From positions 5,768,293 through 5,832,292 of the forward strand of contig CM039210.1 of assembly GCA_008360975.2 (NCBI GenBank): a stretch of DNA of 64,000 bases, written 5' to 3'. This DNA is from Lichenostomus cassidix (Eukaryota > Chordata > Aves > Passeriformes > Meliphagidae). How positions within the stretch are numbered: position 1 is the first letter of the stretch; every line of letters starts with the position of its first letter. Both the position numbers and the translations under genes were made by a program. The notes under the pieces were generated by a model. That model made no database searches. It saw only the letters and a program-made list of their open reading frames with translations, and was not told where the DNA came from. Below are positions 23,196 to 35,917 of the stretch, in pieces.

Positions 23196-23884
23196 TTTCT
23201 CAGATCATAGTGCATCTTGGGGGGGTGGGTGGGAGGGGATGGCAAGGAAGGACGCACCACCACACTGAGGCCCTACTTCTTAGGAAATGGCTGGACATCA
23301 CCTGCTGAGTGCATCCCTTTGCTTTTCTTCATTAAACTGCCTTTATCCTATCTCACAAGTTTTTCATCTTATTTTCTCTCTCTCTGTTCCACTGTGGGGG
23401 AGGAGTGATAGAATAGCTTGGTGGACACCTGGCAGCCAGCCAAGACTAACCTGTAAGCTCGCCTTTTAGAGAGCTAAATGAACTGTGTATCTGTTAAAAT
23501 TCATACAGGCTTTTCATTTTATGCATTGCAGCAGAAAGAATGTTGTGCCTTCTCTGGTGCACAGCTAAGCTTCCCACCAGAGCTATATGTCTGCAAAGCA
23601 CACCTCTCTCCCTCCGTGGATCCCAAGGAAAATGAGAAAGAAATATAGCAGCTGCCTTCTTTCAGCTACAGAAAAGTACAGCAGGACATTTTTGTGACAA
23701 CTACAGCATTAAACATTGCAATTCATTTCCATTCCAGCTAAACCAAAACTGACAGGATACTTTCAGCTAGCTATTGCTACACTGTATTGCTTCCTTTCTC
23801 ACAGATAGCAACCTCCAGGCATATATATTACCTCCAGGCAGTCAATGTGATTGCAGAAATTGTTCGATAACTTGTTGTAATTTT
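23196..23884. other. Diverged sequence with an old LTR end
   Basis: 23320-23460 (ATTAAACTGCCTTTATC...GGGGGAGGAGTGATAGAATAG) resembles the 3' end of old ERVL-type LTRs on the plus strand. The remainder shows nothing I recognise. Confidence 0.35.
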
Positions 23885-24791
23885 CATAGAATCATAAAAT
23901 GGTTTGGGTTGAAAGGGACCTTCAAAGATCAAAGTCTAACCCCCCTGCTATGGGCAGGGACACCTCCCACTAGATCAGGTTGCTCAAAGCTCCATCCTAG
24001 CTGACCTTGAACAATTCCGATGATGAGGCATCTATAGCTTCTCTGGGAAACATCTTCCAGTGTCTTACCATCCTCAGTGTAAAAAACTTCCTTCTATGCA
24101 ACATAAATCTACTCTCAGTTTAAAACAGTTGCCCCTTGTCCTGTCACTACAGGCCTTGGTAAAACATCTATCCCATTTTTCTTAGAAGCCCCTTATAAGT
24201 ACTGAAAGGCTGCAATAAGGTCTCCCTGGAGCCTTCTCTTCTCCAGGCTAAACAGTCCCAACTGTCTCAGCCTTTCTTCATAGGAGATGTGTTCCAGCCA
24301 TGTGATCATTTTTGTGGCCCTCCTCTGGACCCGCTCTAACAGGTCTGTGCCTTTCCTGTGCTGAGGGCTCCAGAGCTGGATGCAGTACTCCAGATGGGGT
24401 CTCACGAGAGTGGTGTAGAGAGGCCGCACTGCTTTTGATGCAGCCCAGGATATGGTTGGCTTTCTGGGCTGCAAGCACACACACTGGCAGCTCATGTCCA
24501 ACCTCTCACCCACCAGCACCCCCAAGTCCTTCTCAGCAGCGCTGCTCTTGATCTGTTCATCCCCCAGCCTGAATTGATACTGGGGGTTGCCCCAATCCAG
24601 GTGCAGCACCTTGCACTTGCTCTTGTTAAACCTCATGAGATTCCCATGGGCCACTTCTCAAGCTTTTCCAGGTCCCTCTGGATGGGATCCTATCCTTCAG
24701 GTGTATCAACAGCACCACTCAGCTTGATGTCATCTGCAAATTTGCTGAGGCTGCATTTGACCCCTTCATCTATGTTATTAATAAAGATATT

Positions 24792-26370
24792 TGTGTTGGT
24801 TTTGCTTGGCCCAGTTTTTGCTAGTGGGTGGGGAGGGGCACAAAGATGGCTCCTGTGTGTCCTGTAGGAAGGTTCTGGAAGTTTTCACCATGTCCAGCAG
24901 AGCCAATCTCTGATGGCTCTGTAGATGATGAACATGCTGCAGGCCAAGGCTGGACCAATTAGAGATGTTAGTTATGCCTCTGTGAAAACATTTTTAAGAA
25001 GAAATCAAAACAATGTGAGCACAAACTTCTTTTTAGCTAGAGGAGGAGGAGGAGGTAAAAACGTGAGGGGAAAACAACATGGAGACACCAAGGTCAGTGG
25101 AGAAGGTGGGGGAGGAGGTGCTCCAGGAGCCAGAGCTAAAATTCCTCTGCCAGCCATGGTGATGACCATGGAGGGAGCAGGTGGTCCCCCTGCAGCCCAT
25201 GGGGTCCACGGGGGATGCAGAGATCCACCGACAGCCCATGGAGAAGTGCCCACGCCAGAAGAGCGGGTGGATGCCTGGAGGGAGCTATGATCTGATGGGA
25301 GTCCCAGTAGAGAAGAAGGCCTTGCTCCCAAGATGGAAACAGCCTGGCCTTAGAGGTCTGCACCCTGTGGACAAGGACTTGTGTTGCAGCAGATTTGGGT
25401 GGACTGCTGCTCCTGAGATTGGACCCATGCCAAAGAAGTTCACAGAGGACTGTCTCCCATGGGAGGGACCCCATGGCTAAGTAGAGGACTCCTCTCCATG
25501 AGCAGTGGAAGAAATTTTGGTGATGGACTGACCAGAGGAAAAAAACCCTTACCCTGCCCCCCGGCCCCATGCTGTTGGTTAGAAGGAGGGAGCGGGGTGA
25601 GCCGAGAAATGGTGATTGTAGCAGAAGAAATTTTGGTGATGGATTGGCTAAGAAAAAACCCATACCCTGCCCCCCCCACCCCCCCCAAGCTGTTGGTTGG
25701 ATGGAGGGAGGGGGATGAGTAGAGAAATGGTGTCTTAAGAGCTTATTTTTACTTCTCATTTATCCTCTGACTCTGTTTAGGGTTAGGTTAGCAAGAAATC
25801 ACTTTGCAACTTTATGTTCAGTCTGTTTTGCCCTTTTCTCAGTGCATCCTCCCACCGGTTCTTTATCTCAACTTATGAGCCCTGTGTGTGTGTGAGTTTT
25901 TTTTCCCCTCTCCTCTGCACAGCTGCAGCAGGAGAGAGCAGAGGGAGCAGATGTCATAGGTGCCTGGCATTTTGCCAGGGTCAAACCACAACGTTTTTTT
26001 GGTGGCCCGTATGGGGAATTCATGATTACTTTGAGATAAGGATACTAATTGGTAGAAATAATGGGCAAAACAAGTATTAAGCTATGTTTTAAGGTGGAAT
26101 GGTAGTGAAGTATTTGTGTTGTAACTGTAGTGAAAGTCCTAGGAGTGGATTAATTATATGTTGAATGTTGATTTTGATGATTCTTAAATATGTGATTCAC
26201 AGAGGCGAGGGATGGAATGCATTGGTTTTGCTTAGCCCAGTTTTTGCTAGTGCATGGGGAGGGGCACAAGGATGGCTCTTGTGTGTCCTGTGTGAATGTT
26301 CTGGAAGTTTTCACCATGTCCAGCAGAGCCAATATTTAAGAAGAAATCAAAACAATGTGAACAGTGTGAG
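24792..26370 (+). mobile_element. Deleted D-type ERV: 5' LTR, short internal, 3' LTR fragment
   Basis: The plus-sense LTR at 24792-25993 (start TGTGTTGGTTTTGC) is followed by T-rich spacer and a putative primer-binding site TGGTGGCCCGTATGGG (from 26000). About 170 bp of non-coding internal sequence follow, then an inverted scrap of D-type LTR (about 26170-26210) and the start of a second plus-sense LTR (26218-26370). CR1 continues on both sides. Confidence 0.7.
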
Positions 26371-26660
26371 AATATGTTATTTAATATAAATAACACTGGT
26401 CCCTTTACGGACCCCTGAGGGACACCACTTGTAACTGATGTCCATCGGGACTCTGAGCTGTTGACCACTACCCTCTGGATGAGACCATCCCACAAATTCC
26501 TTACCCACCTAAGAGTCCACTCATCAAATCTACCACTCTCCAATTTGGAGAGAGGGATATGGTGGGGGACCATGTCAAAGGCTTTACATAAGTCCAGATA
26601 AAGGATATCTGTAGCTCTTTCCTTATTCACTGATGTAGTCACTCCATCATAGAAGGCCAC

Positions 26661-27687
26661 TGTCACGGGATGAGTGGAAGCTTCAGACAAGCCCTGCCTT
26701 AGCCTCAGAACTTGGCAACAGTTTAAGGAATCACTCTAGCCCACAAGTTCTAGTGATGGTGAATCAGGTCTATTTATAAAAATTGTTGTTAAAAAGGTTG
26801 GCGAGAGAGAGCATAGTGGCACGGCTCAATTTGAGTCATAAAGCAAGCTCCATTTATTTTACAGCATGAGAGACTTATATACTGTTGCAATGTTACTATT
26901 TATAGCTACACAGGTTATCATCTATATTGCATTCCATTCTCACACATTTAGAGATCCTCCTTAGTTACTACTTATGATTCTCACGAATTTCTCCCACAGC
27001 TCCGAGGCACAGCTGCGCTTCCCAGGCACTTCTCTCACGACACCTTGTTAGGATTTTTACTGAGGCCTTGTTCAGCTTGTTCAACTAACATAAGTTTTGC
27101 TGGTACAAACTCTATTTTCTAACAAAAAATGAATTATTTATTAAACAGACAAGAGATAAGAGATGAAGGATCTTAATCAGAATTACTACACAGTATAAAA
27201 CTAAAGAACTACTAGTAGATTACAGCATAACATAAAACAGTGCACTATATAAAGGTACCTATATACAAGCTAGCAGAAAAAAAATAGTATTGATTAGGAG
27301 TCAAATGCAATTTATTACCAAAATGATGATAATGTACAAATATTCCTTTCCTTAACCCCTGGGGACTAACCATGAAGCAGGCATCCCTACTCATGGGAGA
27401 AACTCCACACGTTTCCAGGAAAATTTACAGAAGATTTCTACTTTGCGAAAGTTTGGTGTTGCTTTTATAGTTTGTAAAGTGAGGTATCTGTCAGTCAAAA
27501 ATCCAGCTTATCTTTCCAGATCTCACTTCAACACTAAGATGTTTATTGTCAACTGGGAGATGCCAGACCAATGTTAATTCCAAGGTGCCAAAATAACTCA
27601 CTACAAGACAGCTTGTCCTGTTTGAGTTATCTGACCGGTAAAAAAACAATAGATAAGCTCTTGTGGGGTGTGAGATGTCCTGCTACA
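26661..27687 (-). mobile_element. Solo LTR family E (E2), with nested LTR Q
   Basis: Ends TGTCACGGG...CCTGCTACA, flanked by GCCAC (26656-26660) and GTCAC (27688-27692), a 5-bp TSD with one change, inside CR1. Minus AATAAA lies near 27136. About 680 bp without the nested element. Confidence 0.8.
26784..27124 (-). mobile_element. Solo LTR family Q
   Basis: 341 bp, TGTTGTTAAAAAGG...TTTTCTAACA, with exact 6-bp TSD AAAAAT (26778-26783, 27125-27130). AATAAA is on the minus strand (about 26857). The 6-bp TSD suggests an ERVK-type element. Confidence 0.82.
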
Positions 27688-28272
27688 GTCACTAGGATGG
27701 TCAGACAGGATTTTCCCTTGGTGAAGGTGTGCTGGCTGTCTTGAATCTCCTCCGTGTCCTCTATGTCTCTTAGCATACTTTCTATGAGGATCTGTTCCAG
27801 GATCTTCACAGGCACAGAGGTGAGTCTGACAGGTTGGTAGTTCCCAGGGTTGTCCTTTCTTCCCCTTTCAAAGATGGTGTAGTGGGTTGACTCTGGCTGG
27901 ATGACAAGCACCTACCAAAGCCTCTCTATCACTCTGCTCCACAGCTGGACGGGGGAGAAAAAATATAATGAAGGATTTGTGAGTTGAGATGAGGACAGAG
28001 AGAAATCACTTACCAAATACCAGCACAGGCAAACAGACTCAAATTAGAGAAATTAATTGAATTTATTACTAATAAAATCAGAGCAGGATAATGAGAAGTA
28101 AAATAAGACCTTAAAAACACCTTCCCCCCATCTCTCCCTCCTTCCCAACTCTACTTCCTCCCCCCAGTGGTGCAGGGAGATGGAATGGGGGTTATGGTCA
28201 GTTCATCATACATTGTTTCTACCGCTGCTCAGGGAGAGGAGTCCTTCCCCTGCTCCAGCATGTGATCCCTCC

Positions 28273-28725
28273 TGTTGCAGTAGAGATGGACACGCAATGC
28301 AAAAAACACAGCGCCAAGCCAGGAAAGAAGGTGAAAGATAGAGCGAGCTTTATTGCTACAAAGTCTTTTTTATACTATTTTCTAACATTTGTGCAATACA
28401 GTTATTGGCTATCTAAACCTGTTATACAACACCATTGGCCAGTTATTCCTAGTACACAACTTCTGTGAAAAACAGCCTCCCTATTGCAGGTGCAAAATTC
28501 CTCCGTGTTTTTTGGTCTTGTTGACGAGCTGTTGTCCAGACTTTGTTTTGTTTCTTGCTTCTGTCCATGCTGAGGTTTTCACGGGTACGGGTTGTTGTCC
28601 ACACTTTATTTTTACTTCTTGCTTCTGTTCATGGTAAGGTTCTCACGGGTATGAGGTTGTCTGTAACATGGTCGGTGTTTGTGAGCTTGAGACAGGCCTA
28701 GACAGACCTGCCATTGATTCACACA
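28273..28725 (-). mobile_element. 3' LTR of provirus J
   Basis: 453 bp, plus-strand ends TGTTGCAGTAG...GATTCACACA. It is followed by TTCCCCCTTTTTTG, a polypurine tract on the minus strand. About 185 bp (28315-28500) look identical to the 5' LTR, while the next 230 bp differ at roughly 20 positions. Confidence 0.85.
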
Positions 28726-28783
28726 GTTCCCCCTTTTTTGTTTTAAAGCTAGAAATGCAGTGTTTAAAATCCTCTGCAGGGCC

Positions 28784-29777
28784 TGTCTTGCATGGGACAC
28801 AGGAGTTTTATGTGTTTGTGTAGTTTGACAGACTTTAAGATAGCTAGTTGCCCAAGACTTTTAGTCCCGTGTCGCTGTTGAGCAGCTAGCAGAGTAATAA
28901 AAGCACCAGTTCTCAGTGGCAAGAAGGAATGACCTTTATTGTTTTGATTTCATCACATATATAGAGTTCTCAAAAGTCACCCAGATTGGTCAGTCAGAAG
29001 CCTTCCCCCAGGCCTGATTGGCCAGGCCTGCACTGTCCAAGTTCTGGAACACTGTTCCAATAACATCCAAACTTTATCATTTATAAAACACAAGAAGAAT
29101 TCTCGTGGGAAAAACCTGTGCTAGCCACAGTCCCGTTCGCAAGATTCTTTGATATCTGGCCGATTTGTCTAAAAATACCATTTATTTGACACAGAACATA
29201 ACAAACATACAAACATAGAACAGATTGACACACATAAACACACAATGAATACATAATTGCAACACTGTAATAGTTAAAAATGCAATTATGGGGTAAAACC
29301 TTGCTTGAACTATAAAAATAGTTAGAAATGCAAGAAATGTTTGCTTGAACTATAATGCAAGTTAAGACAGGTACCTATAAGTTAGCCGGAATAATACAAT
29401 TTAGGAAACTCGATGATCTTACCAAATCCAATTTTTGGAGCTGGGGATACATCAGCGTCCTCACCCAATCCCTCGGGAAGTAACCACAGAGCTTGCGTCC
29501 AAACTCAGGGGAGAAGGCTTACTTCACGCTCCAGTGTCCATGTAGAAAGCTTCTACCTTTCTGAGATTCCGTGAGCTTTTTATAGGATAAAAGTGTGTAT
29601 TTGTAGTCACTGAAAATTTCACACATTCTCTCTACATCCCACAGGGGATTGTCTTTTCAGACTTTCAGTTGCCAGCACCAGGTAGCTGTTGATTAGGCTA
29701 TCAACCTAAACCTGAGCCATCCATTTCCTGGGACCGATCAGGGAGAGAGAGAAGGGGGAGGGGGGTGTCCTGCCACA
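28784..29777 (-). mobile_element. Solo LTR family G (G1), with nested LTR H
   Basis: Ends TGTCTTGCATGGGAC...TCCTGCCACA, exact 5-bp TSD GGGCC (28779-28783, 29778-29782). About 728 bp without H. A near copy lies at 58061-58752. AATAAA is on the minus strand near 29182. Confidence 0.88.
28870..29129 (-). mobile_element. Short solo LTR family H
   Basis: 260 bp, TGTCGCTGTTGAGC...GTGCTAGCCACA, exact 6-bp TSD GTCCCG (28864-28869, 29130-29135). Minus AATAAA lies near 28938 and a TATATA core near 28960. Confidence 0.85.
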
Positions 29778-29782
29778 GGGCC

Positions 29783-30209
29783 TTTTCTCAGAAACGATAA
29801 TAAACACAGCATATGAAATACCGACCCGATATGGTTTGAAGAATTCACACAGCACATGCCTTTAGGGTCTTTACAACCATTGTCATGTGCCAGCTGCAAA
29901 AGATCAATGGCTATCTGTTTTGCAAAATGATGTGTCTACTAGAATTAACACTAATTAACAATCCTAACAAACAATTTGGCATTAACAAATTAATAATCTA
30001 ACATTTAACAATCTCAATATTTTTCTCAAACATCACTTCTAGAATTAAAGCAAAGACTGAAATTTAAATAAAGACTAAATAAAACTTAAACTTAAGAACT
30101 TAAACTAATACAAACTGAAACTTAAACCAAAGCTAAAACACATTTTTCTAAATTCAAGAACTCAAGAATATCATCATAGTCCTTTGCAACAGAATATGAA
30201 AATCATTCT
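29783..30209 (-). pseudogene. env-region relic of provirus J
   Basis: Lies between the pol stop (about 30210) and the polypurine tract, continuing at 28726-28778 beyond LTR G1. A Lys/Gln-rich C-terminal-like peptide (ILNTAFLALKQKRGN) reads at about 28725-28780. The stretch 29960-30150 is A/T-rich and non-coding. Most of env is deleted. Confidence 0.45.
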
Positions 30210-30303
30210 TCACTCTGCAGTGCCACTGTCTTCTGAAGTTTCCTTGTTGGTCTCATGACACTCTTTGCGTTGCAAGTCAGGGCACACACATCTTGCAGGT
30301 ACC

Positions 30304-31205
30304 TGATTCGCCACAATCGAGCTCAGAGACACTTCAGAGACCAAGTCAGAGAAGTGGGTATTTGCTTTATTCGGTGCACTGGATGTGTGGGAATTGTTTC
30401 TACCAAACACACATACCTCAGTACCCCAAAGACACAGTGTTATAGGTAAAATCATGAATATTAATTACATTCTTCAGGATAGGAGTGGTTATACAAATCT
30501 GCCAAGAAACGGAGGCTTGACAATCCAATATGGGTTTACTACAAGCTTCAGTTTATTGATCTACAGTATACAGTTTTATAGTGTAGTTAACTAGATCATG
30601 CATATTCTGTAATCGTACAATATTATTGGTTATATACTTCCACGCCCTAAGTTTGGCTACTTGCCTTAAACATAGATACATATTATCTATAATGCCTGAT
30701 TTCTGCATTTTTGTTAGCAATTACCGCATTCTCGACGGCTCCCACGACCTCTATGTTGCAGCAAGGTCATGGTGACCTAGATCGCTGATTGGACACAGGC
30801 ATCTAATTAATAGTTGGCTGAATATGGCTATTGTTAAGAAGCAGCTTGTCTAAGTGTTAAGAAACAGCTTATTTAAGTCTGTATGTTCTTTTTCTATTAA
30901 CTAATTCCCCACACAAATCATTTCTCAGAAGTCATTAATATCATTAGCATGTGCACCACGCATGCTCCGTATATCCTGGTGGTCTTTGGAGACCCCCAAA
31001 GCCCCCTCCAAGGTGAAGGTCCTTCATGGGATGATTCAGTGGTTTCTGTGCTGGTTTCAAATGCATGCTTAGCTGATAAGCCATCAGGCCAGAGCTGTTA
31101 CCTACAATTTGAATTTGAATTAAGAGTTCAGCCTTCAGCCCTGGAAGCCACAGACAGGCGCCTGTGCTGGTGGAAGGGGGGCAAAAGCTCAGAGAATCTT
31201 TCTCA
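30304..31205 (-). mobile_element. 3' LTR of provirus M, split by LTR N
   Basis: 482 bp plus the nested LTR and its TSD. It borders a polypurine tract on the right. Confidence 0.88.
30500..30913 (-). mobile_element. Solo LTR family N
   Basis: 414 bp, TGCCAAGAAACGG...ATTCCCCACA, with exact 6-bp TSD CAAATC (30494-30499, 30914-30919). Minus TATAAAA (about 30575) and AATAAA (about 30555). It is the innermost layer here: N in M in J in K1 in CR1. Confidence 0.88.
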
Positions 31206-34200
31206 ATCCCCCCTTTTCTTTTGTAATTTGTAATTCTTTACAAATCTTGTATGTCATGAAAGTAAATACCTTTCTCTATTTTATATCTAAGTTTATACTT
31301 TTGCCATTGAATATAAGCATCGCAATTTCAAGTACATAATATCATACAACAATAACTACTATTGCAGAGAGTAAATAACAATGCAATAACACAAATAACT
31401 ATTACATACATTTGTTTAAGTTAGGATTAACATAATTGCAACAGCTTGTATTTATAACTGTACATACTCTTTCTCTTTTGGCATACAGCAAATCTATAGT
31501 TAATTTGTGAGATGCTCTTTATCTTGATTTGCTGTGTTTTTATGGCATCTGCAGTGGCATTCATTATGGTCTCTACAATGGTAGAAAGATTCTTCTTTAC
31601 TTACTTCGGGCCAGGGTATAAACTACCTGGCAAAACTGTGAAAATTGGTGGGTTTATATATTAGTATAAAAGTTTGGAGTAAGCTTTGTTAGTTGAGGAA
31701 CAACACTAATGTGGAGAGATACTGGTATTTTGAAGAAAAAGAAGACAGAATCTATAGAAATTCTAAGAGGAATGTTAATTCTTTTGGCTTTCTTGGGCCT
31801 TCCATCCCCTAGCAGGTTTCTTTGGAGTCAGGGATGGGGAGAATGGAGCACTGCCTCTGCTGTGTGCATGGCTGGCCCCACTATAGGGCTGGGCTTGGAG
31901 CTCTGTGCAGCACTGCCTCTGCTGTGTCCATGGCTGGACCTCACTGCAGGGCTGGGATGCTCTGGGGCTAAGGAGCAGTTCACTGTCTCACCAGGGCAAG
32001 GCCCTGACCTGCCCCTTCCCCACACACACAGGCATTTTGAAGTGTTGCAGAGACACTAATTTTCCAGTTTTGGCAGCTCACATCATGGCTCCAGACAGTG
32101 ATCAGGACCACTGATAGCTTTTCTTGCTTGTAAAATGGGGTACTTTTCTTCCTCACCTTGGTAGAATTTTTAGCAAACAGAGCAGAAAGGAAAGAGGAAA
32201 GCATAAAGGATAACTGACTAAGACTCTCATACTGTTAGTTTTTTGCTTGTGGTCCATTAGGCTATCTTTTCTCTCCTTTTCAGTCTTTTGTTTTACTCTC
32301 CGTAAATCTAGATTATCTTTCAATTTACAGAAAAAATATGCTCACAAATATTAGCCACTCACATAAACCAACAGACGTTTAGGATCTTTTTATACGATTT
32401 TGCAAGCTTTTTCTAGGACTTCAAATGTGCTACTGAAAAATGGCACTTTTAACTGCTATTTTAAATTTAAAATTATCTTTTAAATTGCAGAGCCCAAAGC
32501 CTGGCAGATTGGTCTATGACTTTCAGCAATTTTTCAAAGGCAGTATTTTCCTTTTGCGGGGCTTAGCATTCTTAAACACTGGACAAACAAATATGCATTA
32601 AACAGCAACAGTTATAAATACTTAGTAGAATAGCCAGGCATCCTTTTGAAACCTTTTCATTTTAAAAATGAAATTATTTTGTTATTGTTATATTTCAATT
32701 TCACAAATTTAGATTTAAGCTCATGTAGCTTTCTCTTTTTTTTCTGTCTTACTTAGCCCTTTGCATCTGAAGCCATACTTGCCATTACAATTATTACAAG
32801 GTTTTGCTAGGATAGCTGACTGTGGATAACACTGTTCTGGAAATACAAAAAACAAAACCATTTAATGTGTTTCATTTTGGCGTTGCAGCTTTTAACCGAT
32901 TTACTGTATATTATATTGTCCAATATGGTTATTTTGTGTCGTCTTTGTCTGGAGTTTCACATTGGAGTGGAGTCTCTGGCCATAGATCTCACAGTCGTGA
33001 GGGAAGTCAGCAGTTCTTTTTGCTTCTGTGGCTTGAGTAGCTCCTTGTCTCACATCTGGACACAACTTTTTATCTGATGAGGACACACTGAAGGATGTTA
33101 AAACAAACTTGCACAGTGATAACACGTTAGAGTGGGGAGAAGGATGAATTCTTGCCTCTTTTAACTCCCCATTGGAAATTCTTATACAAATCAAGTTTTT
33201 AATAAGTGAGAAATTAAGATTACATGAACTAATGTTTTACTCTTGCAGGTTAATAAACTTTTTTCCTTATAATTTCTTAAATGCATGTATTACTCTATAT
33301 GCATATTTAGAATTAGTAAAAATATTCACTATTTTGTCTTGATATACTTCACAGGATTTTATAAGCACCTACAGCTCTGCTGCTCGAGCTGACTATGTGA
33401 GAGGCAATGTTTCACTTATTTTAACTTTCTTTCATTAATGATAGTGTATTTTTCAAATTGTTACTCTTCTAGTACTTTTGAAGACTCACTACTAAATACA
33501 TTTTCTCCCCAGACCAGGGAGTGCCTTGCGAATCTTCCCTAGCCTGGGTCTGGAGATTTATCACCTGAATGCTGTGCAGTCATGGGGTTTTTTTTTTCAA
33601 CTTCTTCAAGGAGGCTGAGTCAAACCCCTTGTTTTTTTTTGTTGTTTTTTTTTTTTCCTTAAATACTCTTGTTTTACTAAACAAGATTCGCAGTACAATG
33701 ACTGTGCTGGTCATCTATTCAGATGCTTTTGAGTTAATAAGTCTTTAGCTTGGTGTGAAACTTACGAGGTATATTCCTATTTTCAGCCTTCGGGCTTCAT
33801 TTACCATCAGAGCTTTGGCTGCACAACTTGCAGACAGTGCGGCCAGCCTCTGGCTACATTCTGAGACAATGAATAGCTGCCGGCCACTGGATTTGGTAAC
33901 TTATAAAATTAGCATCAGGCCACCGTGTTCTCCAAAAGTGGCTGTCAAATTCTCAAAGCATGGGGAAGAACACTTTTTTGCAAAAGTTACTTGCCATGAC
34001 AACAAACCATACAGAGAGGACTGAACCCCCTTGGGGACTTGAATTAAGCACACATTGTCACGTTCTTGGCTGCTTGAACAGCCCGGACAGTGGCTCAGAG
34101 ACACACCTTGTCTCCACCTTCTCCTCAGCAGTTCTAAATTTTTTTTTCTCTGCAGCATTTAATTTGCATTTTCTCTAAGGCAATTTGGCTGGCTGCTCGA

Positions 34201-35584
34201 AGGGTAAAGAATTTGAATTAAAAGCATTCGAGCAAACCTTTGTTCAAAAAAACCAAAACAAGAACTCAGAGTAACCCAGGCAGGAGATTTTAACTTTGAA
34301 ATAGTTAATTACAAAATTTGGTATATCTTTTCTACAGACATTTTTGCTTTCAGTGTCTCTTTGGCATCACTTTTGCTTTTGCCTTTTTTTATCCTTTCTT
34401 ACATACATTTGCAGTATCTTTCTAACTAGTTTCTTCAGGGCTTATTCAGCCCTTCCTCCAGCCCCCACCTGTACTACTACCTGGGGGTGCTCATTGTCCC
34501 ACAAAGTCATTCTGGTGACCTAGACAGAACTCTTAACAGACAATCTACATTTCTAAACATTCCCTCTGCAGTATCCAAACGCAGCCCTTCCCCCTCCTAG
34601 GCTCTCAGCAGGCAAGGCCAGCAGCACCACAGGTGATCGGTGTGTCCCACCGCCACCCTGCCCCAGGGGCTGGCAGGGTCAGGGACTGCCTGGTGCTGAG
34701 CCCGCAGCTGTCCCACAGCTCCAGCTCGGCTCCGCACCTCCCCACAGGCCCCCAGCCTGTGCATCCAGCCCCACATCTCTGTGCTCGCTCCCGCCGCTCC
34801 GAAAGGGGAGGATACAGGGAATTGCAGCTCGCCCTGGGTCAGCTGCCAAAATTTTTAGGCAAGATGGGGGAGGGTCTTGAAATACTTCTCCTTTCTTTCT
34901 TCTTTTTCCTTCTTTTTTACTCTATTTACTTGCAAGCTCTATCTACTAAAACATTCTATACAACCATATTTCAGCAGCTACACACAGGAGTTCTAAAGAG
35001 GTACTTATTAGATTCAATTAGTTATTTTTATCTCGCGGACGTCCCCGCATAAATTTATATGCCGGCAAAAATAGAAATTAACACAGGTAAAATTTTGCAC
35101 ACACAGTACATGCACACACATTAAAAAATTCAGAAGCACTCGAGCAAATAGACAATATCACTTTCTCTCACAATTAATACACATGCACTAAGTTTAAGTT
35201 TCACAACTGTTTCCACACACAAAACACAGAATTTTAAAGGCAAAATCAAATAGAACAATATTAGAAAGGTGTTGGGGTCTGAGTGTTTTCAATTCAGCAG
35301 CTAAAATCTTTCCCTTCAATAATACAATCTGCCCCCCTCCAGATACTCCAAACCAACAGTTTACATATGATTTATACTCATTCACTCTTTACCACTTGCT
35401 TCGCTTTTCTCTGGCCGTTTCTGTCGCCAGAGAATGGAAACGCAGATAGAGCTCTGCTCTCGCTTCGTGTCGGTGACACGTCTCATTCATTCCCACTCAC
35501 ACAGTAACAAAATAATGACACAGTAACACAGTAACAAAATAACAACAGACAGAACAAAAATCACAGTATGGTGTAATACAGTGA

Positions 35585-35730
35585 GGTCCAACCCCCTTAA
35601 AGGTACCTTTCACTATAGCGGGGTCCAACCCTTTAAAAGTACCTTTTCCTGACAGTGGGGTCCAACCCCTTACCCGGGACTAATTTCGGGAGACCCAGTC
35701 TCAACCCACTCTCGGGGACTAGCACCCCGG
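35585..35730 (-). repeat. Leader repeats and hairpin of provirus M
   Basis: Three units starting GGTCCAACCC (about 35585, 35622, 35659; period 37-38 bp) are followed by a perfect hairpin CGGGG-ACTAGCA-CCCCG (35713-35729) with a 7-nt loop, about 170 bp from the primer-binding site. Confidence 0.6.
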
Positions 35731-35896
35731 ACCTGCAGGCATTTATTTTAAAAGTAGCAAATACCTTAATTTGGTGCAGATGGTCCTTAGTCTACTCCTG
35801 CCGTGAGCCAAAGGACAGCTGAGCTCCCCCTGAAAATTCAGGGTGGTGACTGGGAGGTCTGCTTACCCCTGGATCCGGCAGCCAAGCAGAGTCAGG

Positions 35897-35914
35897 GTCC
35901 CATCTGGGGTGCCA
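35897..35914 (-). other. Primer-binding site of provirus M
   Basis: The minus strand reads TGGCACCCCAGATGGGAC, three bases after the 5' LTR terminus. Confidence 0.65.
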
Positions 35915-35917
35915 GTT

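Larger units (their letters stand above)
23885..27877 (-). pseudogene. CR1 LINE, ORF2 3' half, interrupted by LTRs
   Basis: Starts with the CR1 3' end (CATAGAATCATAAAATGG). Going right come the C-terminal RT parts ([43 protein letters not shown] at 24193-24654), then [11 protein letters not shown], then RT core pieces at 26371-26660 and 27688-27877 (KGKSCLTILV). The elements at 24792-26370 and 26661-27687 interrupt it, and the LTR at 27878 cuts it again. CR1 sequence resumes at 45421 in the correct order. Many frameshifts and stops. Confidence 0.85.
31206..35917 (-). mobile_element. Internal region of provirus M, no intact genes
   Basis: Only a weak env-TM-like reading is visible on the minus strand near 31470-31610 (STIVETIMNATADAIKTQQ). 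Otherwise there are short random frames, T-rich runs (33580-33660) and a block shared with ERV-A (34990-35155; a second partial copy lies at about 34205-34300). 31848-31960 repeats GCACTGCCTCTGCTGTG twice. The leader near the primer-binding site has a triple repeat (35585-35690). Confidence 0.6.

Noticed and set aside
34633..35052. 139-codon plus-strand ORF as a gene
   Set aside because: It lies inside provirus M across the ERV-shared block, is Pro/His-rich and low complexity, and has no recognisable domain.
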